DNA of 25,888 nt from Hyphomicrobiales bacterium (lineage in GTDB: Bacteria > Pseudomonadota > Alphaproteobacteria > Rhizobiales > Devosiaceae): contig JALSJY010000044.1 of NCBI GenBank assembly GCA_026989045.1, positions 1-25,888 on the forward strand. The letters are read 5' to 3'. Below the pieces are notes generated by a model. The model saw only the letters and a list, made by a program, of their open reading frames with translations. It was not told where the DNA came from and searched no databases. Every line of letters starts with the position of its first letter. Positions within the stretch are counted from its first letter, which is position 1. Below are positions 1 through 8,374 of this stretch, piece after piece. The translations under genes were made by a program, and so were the position numbers.

Positions 1-202
1 GTTTAGATAATATTTGGGCAACAGCAAGTGAGCCAGGGTCCCAAGCAATATGGGCTAATCGCTCTTCTTTATTCAGCCCCAAATTATTATACTCATCTGG
101 AATACAGTTTGAAGCATGGTCACAAAGAAAAATAAATTGTGATTTTCCCTTTGAATTCTCGACAATCACAGGGTTTGTTTCTTTTAAATTATCCTTCATC
201 AT
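1..202 (-). CDS. N-formylglutamate amidohydrolase family protein (N-terminal part, runs off the window)
   Basis: Only the first 67 codons are present; the rest lies beyond the left edge. The reading frame begins with two adjacent ATG codons (202 or 199) and contains the block FIFLCDHASNCIPDEYNNLG followed by an HIAWDPGSLAVA-like stretch. This matches the N-terminal signature of the N-formylglutamate amidohydrolase (HutG2-like) family, which has CEHASN..P..Y..LGL then HIAWD. Enzymes of this family release formate from N-formylglutamate in histidine breakdown, but many alphaproteobacterial homologues have unknown substrates, so the substrate is inferred only. The start overlaps the 3' end of ppk2 by 14 nt (11 nt if the second ATG is used), so the two are probably translationally coupled. 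A weak AAGAAG stretch lies just upstream of the ATGs. Confidence 0.8.
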   Translation of the reverse strand, partial: MMKDNLKETNPVIVENSKGKSQFIFLCDHASNCIPDEYNNLGLNKEERLAHIAWDPGSLAVAQILSK

Positions 203-1061
203 TGCAACTTCTTGATCGTAAGAATTGATTTGCTGTTAGAGATATTTTTTTATCCGCCCGCCCAATTATATCTATATTTTTACCTTCATAATCATATTTA
301 TCTAATATATGACGGATTATTTCTAATCTGGCACGGCGTTTATCATTTGCTAAAATTACCCGCCAAGGCGCATGCTTGCTATGGGTGGTTTTTAACATTT
401 CATTTCTGGCCATGGTATAATCGTCCCATTTACCCAAGGCTTTTAAATCTATGGGTGAAAGCTTCCAGACTTTTAGTGGATTATGAGCGCGTGCATGAAA
501 ACGCTTTTGCTGCATTTCCTTGCCAATATTAAGCCAGAATTTAAACAGGTGAATATTATCATCAACAATCATGCGCTCAAAGCTAGGGGCTTCTTTTAGG
601 AAATGTTTATGTTGTTCCTTAGTGCAAAAACCCATAACAGGCTCAACTCCAGCGCGATTATACCAAGAGCGATCAAAAATTGCGCTTTCACCAGCTGCAG
701 GAAGATGTTTAACATAACGCTGAAAATACCATTGCCCTTTTTCTCTATCACTTGGCTTTGATAGGGCGATAATTTTATTTTGGCGGGGATTGAGATTTTG
801 CAAATAGCTTTTAATTGCCCCACCCTTGCCTGCTGCATCACGCCCTTCAAACACAATTGCAATTCGCTCATCGTTTTTTTGCAAATGCGCCTGTAATTTA
901 ACAAGCTCACACTGCAAGTTAGCAAGCTGCTCTTCATAAATTTTCATCTTTAGTTTTTTGGAATAAGGATAATTGCCCGACGTCAAAGCATTTTTATCGA
1001 TTGCTTTAGGCAGAGCAGGATTAGTTATATCAAAACTATCTGGTTGAGTATTTGCCGTCAT
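189..1061 (-). CDS. ppk2: Polyphosphate kinase 2 (PPK2)
   Basis: A 290-residue cytosolic kinase of the PPK2 family, which transfers phosphate between polyphosphate and nucleotides; class I members mainly make GTP or ATP from polyP. The P-loop-like Walker A segment FEGRDAAGKGG lies near residues 71-81. The Walker B/lid block DRSWYNRAGVEPVMGF starts near residue 130. The C-terminal part carries a family-typical WRVILANDKRRARLEIIRHIL segment. The length fits a single-domain class I enzyme. The start at 1061 has only a weak AGAG ribosome site. The gene diverges from phoR across 114 bp and overlaps the next gene downstream. Its place beside the phosphate regulon fits polyP storage, yet I see no Pho box in its own upstream region, so PhoB control is not supported. 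The nucleotide preferred (ADP or GDP) cannot be read from sequence. Confidence 0.93.
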   Translation of the reverse strand: MTANTQPDSFDITNPALPKAIDKNALTSGNYPYSKKLKMKIYEEQLANLQCELVKLQAHLQKNDERIAIVFEGRDAAGKGGAIKSYLQNLNPRQNKIIALSKPSDREKGQWYFQRYVKHLPAAGESAIFDRSWYNRAGVEPVMGFCTKEQHKHFLKEAPSFERMIVDDNIHLFKFWLNIGKEMQQKRFHARAHNPLKVWKLSPIDLKALGKWDDYTMARNEMLKTTHSKHAPWRVILANDKRRARLEIIRHILDKYDYEGKNIDIIGRADKKISLTANQFLRSRSCNDEG

Positions 1062-1175
1062 TGTTATTCTCTATTCAAATATTAAATATTCAATTTTGCT
1101 TGATTTATTATAATATGTAATATGCAAGAGAAATAACGTGCTTAACAAGCAAAATAAACAATGAGACGATAATTA

Positions 1176-2453
1176 ATGCTGGATTTAAAAAACAAAATAC
1201 AAAATCAAGAAGATATTGAACGCTGGAAAGTTCGTCTTTATGATTCTCGTTTTATATTGATAGCTATATTTATTTTACTAGCATTTTTTGTTTTTTCTTC
1301 CGCCATTAGCCTTGTTGCTGCTATAATATCATTTGCTTTTATTGTTGCGGTTAGCTTGTTCATTGGCAGACGAGATAATGCGCTATTACCAATTTCAAAC
1401 GATCAAGAAATATTTGAAAATTTACGCCAAAAAATTGCTTTTCGTTTTGCTGAAACCTTGAGTGATCCAATTTTTATTCTTAATCAAAAAGCTATAATAA
1501 TATATATAAACCAAGCTGGCTTAAAACAATTTATTGGTGCCAAACTTGGAGATCCGATAGCTTTCTCATTTCGCAACCCAGAGCTAATGGCCGCAATAGA
1601 AGAAGTAACAATCTCAGGCAACTCCAAAACTATTGAACTTCATCAAAGCGGGATAGGTGAAACTTGGTTTGATATATCTATTTCCTCATTGAGGTTACAA
1701 AGGCAAAAGCCCTCCTATTTAGTTTTAAGCATGCGTGATTTAACCCAGCAAAAACGAAGTGAGGCTATGCGAAGCGATTTTATTGCCAATGCCTCTCATG
1801 AATTGCGCACTCCGCTTACCTCTTTAGTTGGTTTTATTGAAACGATTGAAGGGCCAGCAGCAAATGACAAAAAGGCACGCGAGAGATTTTTAAAAATTAT
1901 GCACTCACAAGCTGACAGAATGGCCAACCTGATTGATGATTTATTATCACTTTCACGCATTGAATTGCGGCAAAATATTAAACCCAAATCAAAAGTAAAC
2001 CTTTCTAACCTGCTTGCAACCGTAGTTGAAGCGCTGCAAAATCAGGCAAAAGCGGCCAATGTGAAAATTATTACCAACCTGCCAAATGAGCCAATAATTA
2101 TAAGGGCCGATGAGGCTGAATTATTTGAGGTCTTTGAAAATCTAATTGACAATGCAATTAAATATGGATCAGACGGCAAAAAAATAAACATAAACCTAAA
2201 GAAAAGCTCAAAAGACAATATGTTTGATTATAGCGTCAATATTATTGATTATGGGATTGGCATTAGTGCGGATCATGTTCCGCGATTAACCGAAAGATTT
2301 TATCGTGTTGATGCCGAGAACTCACGCAAGAAAAAAGGCACTGGGCTTGGCCTTGCTATCGTCAAACATATTCTAAACAGACATGGTGCTATGATGAATA
2401 TTACGTCAAAAGAAAATATAGGCACAAATGTTGAGGTGCTTATAAACAAGTGA
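1176..2453 (+). CDS. phoR: Phosphate regulon sensor histidine kinase PhoR
   Basis: A 425-residue membrane sensor kinase. Residues about 27-63 form two closely spaced membrane helices with almost no periplasmic loop, as in PhoR, which senses the Pst transporter and PhoU rather than an external ligand. A PAS-like region spans about 85-190. The HisKA H-box FIANASHELRTPL places the phosphorylated histidine at His208. The N-box (NLIDNAIKYG), G1 (DYGIGIS), F-box (TERFYRVD) and G2 (GTGLGLAIVKH) of the ATPase domain follow in order. It should phosphorylate PhoB under phosphate limitation and dephosphorylate it when phosphate is plentiful. Identification as PhoR rather than another kinase rests on the adjoining pstSCAB-phoU-phoB genes. 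The ATG at 1176 has a weak GAG about 10 nt upstream. It is separated from pstS by a 121-bp gap holding the Pho box, so it may be transcribed separately at a basal level. Confidence 0.93.
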   Translation: MLDLKNKIQNQEDIERWKVRLYDSRFILIAIFILLAFFVFSSAISLVAAIISFAFIVAVSLFIGRRDNALLPISNDQEIFENLRQKIAFRFAETLSDPIFILNQKAIIIYINQAGLKQFIGAKLGDPIAFSFRNPELMAAIEEVTISGNSKTIELHQSGIGETWFDISISSLRLQRQKPSYLVLSMRDLTQQKRSEAMRSDFIANASHELRTPLTSLVGFIETIEGPAANDKKARERFLKIMHSQADRMANLIDDLLSLSRIELRQNIKPKSKVNLSNLLATVVEALQNQAKAANVKIITNLPNEPIIIRADEAELFEVFENLIDNAIKYGSDGKKININLKKSSKDNMFDYSVNIIDYGIGISADHVPRLTERFYRVDAENSRKKKGTGLGLAIVKHILNRHGAMMNITSKENIGTNVEVLINK

Positions 2454-2471
2454 GACGCATATATTTTATGT

Positions 2472-2500
2472 CTGTCACAAAACTGTAATAAAACTGACAT
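2472..2500 (+). promoter_or_regulatory. Pho box: three direct repeats upstream of pstS (PhoB site)
   Basis: Three heptamers CTGTCAC (2472), CTGTAAT (2483) and CTGACAT (2494) are separated by identical AAAA spacers, giving exact 11-bp periodicity. This is the known PhoB architecture (CTGTCAT-like direct repeats every 11 bp, on one face of the helix). The last repeat would replace the -35 element; a possible -10 is GATTAT at 2519-2524, which I rate as weak. The site lies about 75-100 bp before the pstS ATG and should drive pstSCAB-phoU-phoB under phosphate starvation. Confidence 0.9.
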
Positions 2501-2574
2501 ATTAGCTTCATTGAACTTGATTATTTAATAAATAGGGACATTCCCCCCACTTAAATAAATCAAATGAGGATATT

Positions 2575-3579
2575 ATGAAGTTAAAATTTATCACTAGCAT
2601 TGCTGCTGTTTCACTTATTGCTGCTTTTGGCACAACAGGCGCTATCGCACGCGATCAAATTCAAATCGTTGGCTCATCAACTGTATTTCCTTTTGCAACT
2701 GCTGTTGCTGAGCGGTTTGGGCAAACAAGCGACTTCCAAACTCCAATTGTTGAATCAACTGGCTCTGGCGGTGGATTGAAATTATTTTGTGCAGGAGTTG
2801 GCGAAAATACACCTGACATCACTAATGCTTCACGCAAAATTAAAGATAGTGAAATTGATAAATGTAACGCAAATGGCATAACAGCTGTTGAAGTAAAAGT
2901 TGGCTTTGATGGTATTGTGTTAGCAAATGCAAAATCAGGTCCTGCCTTTGATATTTCTCGTGAGCAGATATTTTTAGCGCTTGCAAGAAATGTCGTTGTT
3001 AATGGCGCTGTTGTTGCTAATCCGTATGACAATTGGTCACAAATTGACCCCGCTCTTCCAAACGAAAAAATTGAAGTGCTTGGTCCTCCTCCAACTTCTG
3101 GCACACGTGATGCTTTTGTTGAATTAGTAATGGAAGAAGCCTGCCAGACAGGTATAGAAGAAGATTTATGCGGCGATATTCGTGAAGATGGCGCATATAT
3201 TGATGCTGGTGAAAATGACAATTTAATTGTTCAAAAGCTTGAAGCAAATAGTGCAGCTGTTGGGATATTTGGTTTTTCTTTCCTTGATCAAAATGCCGAT
3301 GCTTTACAGGGCGCTGTAGTTGATGGAGTTGTTCCAACTTTTGAGAATATCGCCGCTGGAGATTATCCAGTTTCTCGCTCGCTATATTTCTATGTTAAAA
3401 AAGAACATGTTGGTGTAATTGCAGGCATTAAAGAATATGTTGCTGAATTTACTTCTGACAATGCTTGGGGCGAAGAGGGCTATTTATCAGAAAAAGGACT
3501 TATTCCTCTTTCAGCTCAAGAACGTGCAAAATATAAAGCTGATGCAGAAAATCTTGTAGCAGTTAAAAAGAAAAACTAA
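2575..3579 (+). CDS. pstS: Phosphate ABC transporter substrate-binding protein PstS
   Basis: A 334-residue periplasmic phosphate receptor. The N-terminus is a clear Sec signal peptide (KLKF, a hydrophobic run, then a likely cleavage after TGAIA near residue 25), leaving RDQIQIVGSSTVFPF. The GSSTVFP turn and the later TSGTRDAF segment are phosphate-contact loops of the PstS family; the serines and threonines and the Arg-Asp pair are present. GAGGA at 2566-2570 is a good ribosome site for the ATG at 2575. It is the first gene after the Pho box and is followed by a strong hairpin before pstC, consistent with the binding protein being made in excess over the permease. A 186-codon antisense frame inside it is a coding-phase shadow. 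Confidence 0.97.
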   Translation: MKLKFITSIAAVSLIAAFGTTGAIARDQIQIVGSSTVFPFATAVAERFGQTSDFQTPIVESTGSGGGLKLFCAGVGENTPDITNASRKIKDSEIDKCNANGITAVEVKVGFDGIVLANAKSGPAFDISREQIFLALARNVVVNGAVVANPYDNWSQIDPALPNEKIEVLGPPPTSGTRDAFVELVMEEACQTGIEEDLCGDIREDGAYIDAGENDNLIVQKLEANSAAVGIFGFSFLDQNADALQGAVVDGVVPTFENIAAGDYPVSRSLYFYVKKEHVGVIAGIKEYVAEFTSDNAWGEEGYLSEKGLIPLSAQERAKYKADAENLVAVKKKN

Positions 3580-3586
3580 ATTAAAC

Positions 3587-3618
3587 TACTGCCTCAACTC
3601 TTTTGAGTTGAGGCAGTA
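3587..3618 (+). terminator. Intercistronic hairpin between pstS and pstC (attenuator or mRNA 3'-end stabiliser)
   Basis: ACTGCCTCAACTC (3588-3600), loop TTTT, then the exact complement GAGTTGAGGCAGT (3605-3617); one further T-A pair makes a 14-bp perfect stem with a tetraloop. It starts 7 bp after the pstS stop. It is not followed by a proper T-run, so it is more likely a partial terminator or a barrier to 3' exonucleases than a full stop, which would fit high pstS and low pstCAB expression. Confidence 0.8.
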
Positions 3619-3641
3619 TCTATTCATTTACGGAATAATTG

Positions 3642-5036
3642 ATGATACAGAGCCTTTACATTCCATTGCTTTTTTTAGTGCTGGCTATAGGCATATTTTT
3701 AATTGGTCGCTCTCGTGCTATCTCTATTTGTAATGGTCAAATAATAGAATTACACTCTAAGCCAGCATTTCATGGCTCATATCTTATGCTTTATGCACTT
3801 GCTCCCGCCCTTATTCTTTCGTTAATTTGGCTTTTTTCTTCTCATTACCTTTCTGAAATCTATGTGGTTTCAAAATTAGGTGAGAGTTTTACTTCCATTC
3901 CTGCTGCTGAGCAGACATCTTTTTTACGCCAAGCGCGAGCCCTTGCAAATGATGTTTCATTTGGTGAGCCAAGCGACTTGCTTAAACAAGCTTCTTTATT
4001 ATTTGCAAATTTTGCTAATTTGACCAATAAAATTATTGCAATTACCAGCGCTAGTTTAATTTTAATCGGCTTGTGGTTTGGCTATAAAAATATTTCTTTA
4101 AGGTTGCGTGCTAGGCAATTTGTTGAGCGCTCAATTATGGTGTTACTTATCAGCGCTTCTGTTGTAGCGATTTTAACGACAATTGGCATTGTGTTTTCAC
4201 TAATATTTGAAAGCTATAGATTTTTTGAAAAAGTTCCATTTTTGGACTTTTTATTTGGATTAAACTGGTCGCCCCAAAGTGCGTTTGAAGGTGCAGGGGA
4301 ATTAGCTTCAACTCGCAATAGTGAGGTTTTTGGCGCAATTCCAGTTTTTGCTGGCACCTTGCTAATCACCCTAATTGCAATTTCAATTGCGGCGCCAATT
4401 GGCCTAATGTCAGCTATATATCTTTCGGATTATGCCTCTCTTAGAATAAGGGCTTTTGCTAAGCCTTTATTGGAGGTTCTAGCTGGCATTCCAACCGTTG
4501 TTTATGGGTTTTTTGCAGCCCTTAGCGTTGCGCCTTTTTTACGTGGAGCAGGTGAGAATGTCGGCCTTGTAATTTCTTCCGAAAGCGCAATGGCTGCGGG
4601 CTTTGTCATGGGAATTATGATTATTCCTTTTGTTTCTTCGCTTTCTGATGATGTAATAAATGCCGTGCCGCAAAGCTTAAGAGATGGATCATCTGCACTT
4701 GGGGCAACAAAATCTGAAACTATTGTTAAAGTGGTACTTCCTGCTGCATTACCTGGAATTGTCTCAGCGCTAATGTTGGCAATTTCTCGTGCAATTGGTG
4801 AAACAATGATTGTGGTAATGGCGGCAGGAATGGCAGCAAAGCTTACCATGAACCCATTTGAGGCCGTAACAACTGTAACAGTGCAAATAGTTACCCTATT
4901 GGTTGGAGATCAAGAGTTTGATAGTGCAAAAACTCTAGCCGTATTTGCACTTGGCCTAGTATTATTTTGCGTAACCTTAACATTAAATATTATTGCCTTA
5001 AGCGTCATTAAAAAATATCGAGAGCAATATGACTGA
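3642..5036 (+). CDS. pstC: Phosphate ABC transporter permease PstC
   Basis: A 464-residue inner-membrane permease, one half of the phosphate channel. The first 190 residues form an extension with several membrane helices (about 5-21, 45-67, 131-147, 164-189), as in long alphaproteobacterial PstC proteins. The C-terminal half is the MetI-like permease domain, containing LEVLAGIPTVVYGFFAAL and a coupling-loop region SLRDGSSALGATKSETI that docks on PstB. I place the start at the ATG at 3642 rather than the TTG one codon upstream; the ribosome site is modest (GGA at 3632-3633). The 3' end overlaps pstA by 8 nt (ATGACTGA), suggesting coupled translation and equal amounts of the two subunits. Confidence 0.95.
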   Translation: MIQSLYIPLLFLVLAIGIFLIGRSRAISICNGQIIELHSKPAFHGSYLMLYALAPALILSLIWLFSSHYLSEIYVVSKLGESFTSIPAAEQTSFLRQARALANDVSFGEPSDLLKQASLLFANFANLTNKIIAITSASLILIGLWFGYKNISLRLRARQFVERSIMVLLISASVVAILTTIGIVFSLIFESYRFFEKVPFLDFLFGLNWSPQSAFEGAGELASTRNSEVFGAIPVFAGTLLITLIAISIAAPIGLMSAIYLSDYASLRIRAFAKPLLEVLAGIPTVVYGFFAALSVAPFLRGAGENVGLVISSESAMAAGFVMGIMIIPFVSSLSDDVINAVPQSLRDGSSALGATKSETIVKVVLPAALPGIVSALMLAISRAIGETMIVVMAAGMAAKLTMNPFEAVTTVTVQIVTLLVGDQEFDSAKTLAVFALGLVLFCVTLTLNIIALSVIKKYREQYD

Positions 5037-6846
5037 TACAGCTAAAACAGAACAAGAAATATCAGAGCATACTTCAAGTGCGGCTCGTTTGAGATTAAAA
5101 AAACGCTATAAGAGTGAGCGCATGTTTAAGTTTTGGGGACAGGGTGCTATCTTTTTCTCTATCGGCTTTTTAGTTCTATTGCTATCAACTATCACATTTA
5201 AGGCTCTTCCAGCCTTTACATATCATTTTGCTTCACTCCCCTATGATATGAGTGAATTGGATAAAACTGATATAAGTAAACTCAAAAAAGCTGATTATGA
5301 TGGCATGGTGCGCTCAACCATTCGCTCGCAATTCCCTAATGTGAGTGGACGTAAAGATAAAAAAACACTCTCATCAATTCTTTCTTCTGGTGCGCCAGTT
5401 ATTTTGCGCCAGCAAGTGCTTAAAAATCCAAATAATATTGATGATCCAAGTAGCTTTGCTGTTCCAATTTCTGACTTTGCTGACCTTTATCTAAAGGGGC
5501 AGATAACCAATTCAACTTTAGAGAAAAGAGACGAGTTAGGACAGATTAGCATTTTAGATAAACAAGTTGAAATTAGCTTTGAGCAAAATATTTTTACAAA
5601 TATTACGAATCAAATAGCTAAGCGACTTGAAAAAGAAGCTCTCCTTATGCGTGAGAGCATGCAAGGGTCAATTCGCTCGCTTGAAAAAACTAAGGCTGAT
5701 ATTAAAATAATTAACGAACAATTATTAGGTGCAAGTGAAATTGAAACTGAGCGCCTAAATAAAGAAAAATCTCGTCTATTAGACAAAGAAACTGAACTTT
5801 ATGTGCGAATAGCTGATTTGCGCTCAAAAGCCAATGACTTAAAAACTCGAGCAAAATTAGTAATTTCCCAAGGCGAGGAAATAACAAATAAAGACCAATC
5901 AATACTGATTTATTTTAATGGGGCTGTGGTTAAGGCTCAATATGTAACACCTAATCGTATAATTGGAAAATTACTAATGCCATTTGATAATGGTGTGCCA
6001 GCTAGTGTGCAAAAGTGGCAATTAAGAATGATTGAAACGCCTCAGGCTAATCGCAAATTTAGCGACCAAGAAATTGTTTGGATAGATGAATTGCTTACCA
6101 AAGGATTTATCAGTAAAGATTTTAACTGGATATTTGCAACCAAGGGCGCCTCTCGTGAACCTGAAATGGCGGGCATTTGGGGAGCAGTAGTTGGCTCATT
6201 CCTGACCATTATCGTAACTCTGGCTTTGGCATTTCCACTTGGAGTAGCGGCAGCTATATATCTTGAAGAATTTGCTCCAAAAAACAAAATTACCACTATC
6301 ATTGAAGTCAATATCAACAATCTTGCCGCCGTGCCCTCAATTGTTTTTGGCCTACTTGGCTTGGCAGTATTTTTGAACTTTTTTGGCCTTGATCGCTCCG
6401 CCCCCTATGTTGGCGGCATGGTTTTAGCTCTAATGACACTGCCAACCATTATCATTGCATCACGCGCTGCTTTGCGCGCTGTGCCTCCCTCAATAAGAGA
6501 AGCGGCACTTGGCATTGGTGCCTCAAAATTACAAACTGTTTTGCATCATGTTTTACCACTTGCAATGCCTGGGATTATGACAGGCACAATCATTGGCCTT
6601 GCGCAAGCATTGGGCGAAACAGCACCATTGTTGATGATTGGCATGGTAGCCTTTGTAGTTGATATTCCAGGGGCATTAAACGACCCTGCAACCGTATTAC
6701 CTGTGCAAATTTTCATGTGGGCAGATTTTCCTGAACCTGCCTTTGAGCAAAGAACATCGGCGGCAATTTTAGTATTGTTGGCATTTTTAATATTGATGAA
6801 TGCGCTAGCGGTGATAATTCGCAAACGCTTTGAAAGAAGATGGTAG
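5029..6846 (+). CDS. pstA: Phosphate ABC transporter permease PstA with long periplasmic coiled-coil insert
   Basis: A 605-residue permease, the second half of the PstCA channel. One membrane helix (about 38-58) is followed by a very large periplasmic segment (about 60-383) before the MetI-like permease domain starts with GIWGAVVGSFLTIIVTLAL. The permease domain carries INNLAAVPSIVFGLLGLAV and the coupling loop PPSIREAALGIGASKLQTV. The insert corresponds to the DUF3333-type N-terminal region known in alphaproteobacterial PstA. Here it includes a charged heptad-like coiled coil (about 190-285) absent from short PstA proteins, which are near 300 residues. It overlaps pstC by 8 nt and ends 4 nt before the pstB start. 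The permease assignment is secure; the role of the insert is unknown. Confidence 0.94.
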   Translation: MTDTAKTEQEISEHTSSAARLRLKKRYKSERMFKFWGQGAIFFSIGFLVLLLSTITFKALPAFTYHFASLPYDMSELDKTDISKLKKADYDGMVRSTIRSQFPNVSGRKDKKTLSSILSSGAPVILRQQVLKNPNNIDDPSSFAVPISDFADLYLKGQITNSTLEKRDELGQISILDKQVEISFEQNIFTNITNQIAKRLEKEALLMRESMQGSIRSLEKTKADIKIINEQLLGASEIETERLNKEKSRLLDKETELYVRIADLRSKANDLKTRAKLVISQGEEITNKDQSILIYFNGAVVKAQYVTPNRIIGKLLMPFDNGVPASVQKWQLRMIETPQANRKFSDQEIVWIDELLTKGFISKDFNWIFATKGASREPEMAGIWGAVVGSFLTIIVTLALAFPLGVAAAIYLEEFAPKNKITTIIEVNINNLAAVPSIVFGLLGLAVFLNFFGLDRSAPYVGGMVLALMTLPTIIIASRAALRAVPPSIREAALGIGASKLQTVLHHVLPLAMPGIMTGTIIGLAQALGETAPLLMIGMVAFVVDIPGALNDPATVLPVQIFMWADFPEPAFEQRTSAAILVLLAFLILMNALAVIIRKRFERRW

Positions 6847-6850
6847 ATTT

Positions 6851-7648
6851 ATGAGTAAAAAAGCAAAACAAGAAAACACAAAAATAGCGCCTCAGGTGAA
6901 AATCAAAGGGCGTAATGTTGATGTTTTTTATGGTGATAAACAGGCTTTATTTGATATAAATTTAGATATTGAGCGCAATCAGGTAACTTCGCTTATTGGT
7001 CCTTCTGGTTGCGGCAAGTCAACATTCTTGCGTTGCTTAAACCGTATGAATGACACAATTGATATATGCAAAATTACTGGCTCAATCACGCTTGATGGTC
7101 AGGATATTTACGACAAAGAGATTGATGTTGTTGAACTTCGTGCTCGCGTAGGCATGGTGTTTCAAAAGCCAAATCCTTTTCCAAAATCTATTTATGAAAA
7201 TGTTGCCTATGGGCCAAGAATTCATGGCATGACTTCATCAAAAGAAGAGTTGGATAAAATTGTCCTCAAGTCGCTTAAGCGTGCTGGCCTATTTGAAGAG
7301 GTAAAAGATAGATTAGATGAATCTGGAACATCACTTTCTGGCGGGCAACAACAACGCCTTTGTATTGCACGCGCCATTGCCACCCGCCCAGAAGTCTTGC
7401 TAATGGATGAGCCATGCTCAGCTCTTGACCCTATTGCAACGGCGATTATTGAAGAATTGATTGACGAATTGCGCGAAAAATTCACAATAGTGATTGTTAC
7501 CCACTCAATGCAGCAAGCAGCGCGTGTTAGTCAAAAAACAGCCTTTTTTCACCTTGGAAAACTGATAGAAGAGGGTGCAACAGATGATATTTTTACCAAT
7601 CCACGCAACCAAAAAACACAAGATTATATAACTGGCCGCATTGGCTAA
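6851..7648 (+). CDS. pstB: Phosphate ABC transporter ATP-binding protein PstB
   Basis: A 265-residue ATPase that powers the PstCA channel from the cytosolic face. Walker A is GPSGCGKS (50-57), the Q-loop is at VFQKPNPFP, the signature is LSGGQQQ (163-169), Walker B is VLLMDE (182-187), and the H-loop is His218 in VTHS. The QKPNPFPKSIYENVAYG stretch is characteristic of PstB rather than of other ABC ATPases. The frame can be read back to a TTG at 6830, but that would overlap pstA, and the ATG at 6851 sits behind AGAAGATGG, so I use 6851. It lies between pstA and phoU, 14 nt before the latter. It signals phosphate sufficiency to PhoR together with PhoU. Confidence 0.97.
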   Translation: MSKKAKQENTKIAPQVKIKGRNVDVFYGDKQALFDINLDIERNQVTSLIGPSGCGKSTFLRCLNRMNDTIDICKITGSITLDGQDIYDKEIDVVELRARVGMVFQKPNPFPKSIYENVAYGPRIHGMTSSKEELDKIVLKSLKRAGLFEEVKDRLDESGTSLSGGQQQRLCIARAIATRPEVLLMDEPCSALDPIATAIIEELIDELREKFTIVIVTHSMQQAARVSQKTAFFHLGKLIEEGATDDIFTNPRNQKTQDYITGRIG

Positions 7649-7662
7649 TAAAGGAAACAAGA

Positions 7663-8364
7663 ATGCCAGATTCAGGACATATTGTATCATCTTATGAGAT
7701 GGAATTAACGGAGCTTGCTAGCTCAATTTCACAAATGGGCGGAATGGTAGAATGTGCAATTGCGCAATCAATTGATGCCTTGCTAAGCCATGATAAGAAA
7801 AAAGCCAAAAAAATTGCCAAGGACGATAGATTAGTTGGTGATATGCAGCGTAAAATTGATGAAAATGCCGTCTCTATGATTGCGCGCCGCCAGCCAATGG
7901 CTTCTGATTTACGGCTTATTATTTCATCAATTCATGTTGCTAACGATCTTGAGCGCATTGGTGATATGGCTAAAAATATCTCTCGACGTATCAAGCATAT
8001 TAAAGGAGGGGAAGACTTATCACCCTCATTTTACAATGGTGTGCGCCATATGACGGATTTAACGCTTTTACAAATAAAAACTGCCCTTGATGCTTTTGCT
8101 GCCCGCGATACCAAAGCTGCTATTGCTGTTTGTGAGCGCGATGATGAGGTGGACGCACTTTATGTTTCTATCTTTCGTGAATTGCTTACCTATATGATGG
8201 AAGACCCACGTAATATTTCCCAATGCACTAACCTTTTATTTTGTGCTAAAAACTTAGAGCGAGCGGGTGATCACGCAACCAATATTGCAGAGGCAGCCTA
8301 TTATCTTGAAACGGGTATGAACCTGCAAGTTATGCTTGATGAAAAACGAGATGAAGAAAAATAA
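7663..8364 (+). CDS. phoU: Phosphate signalling protein PhoU
   Basis: A 233-residue cytosolic, all-helical regulator that links PstB to PhoR and represses the Pho response when phosphate is abundant. It shows the two PhoU three-helix repeats: one around IHVANDLERIGDMAKNI (residues about 89-105) and the second around CAKNLERAGDHATNIAEAA (about 195-213). The E/DRxxD metal-binding motifs (ERIGD, ERAGD) are both intact. The start at 7663 has AAGGAAACAAG as ribosome site. It follows pstB by 14 nt and precedes phoB by 10 nt, so it is co-transcribed with both. Confidence 0.96.
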   Translation: MPDSGHIVSSYEMELTELASSISQMGGMVECAIAQSIDALLSHDKKKAKKIAKDDRLVGDMQRKIDENAVSMIARRQPMASDLRLIISSIHVANDLERIGDMAKNISRRIKHIKGGEDLSPSFYNGVRHMTDLTLLQIKTALDAFAARDTKAAIAVCERDDEVDALYVSIFRELLTYMMEDPRNISQCTNLLFCAKNLERAGDHATNIAEAAYYLETGMNLQVMLDEKRDEEK

Positions 8365-8374
8365 GGTTAGATAA

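Noticed and set aside
212..937. Frames of 106 and 113 codons within ppk2
   Set aside because: Both overlap the ppk2 Walker region in other frames, and neither shows a domain or start signal.
1062..1175. Pho box in the ppk2-phoR divergent region
   Set aside because: No CTGTCA-like heptamers with 11-bp spacing occur; the region is just AT-rich with a short TGCTT-aac-AAGCA repeat.
2661..3221. 186-codon antisense frame inside pstS
   Set aside because: It lies wholly opposite a secure gene, has Ser/Pro/Thr-rich composition typical of a reversed coding frame, no ribosome site and no recognisable domain.
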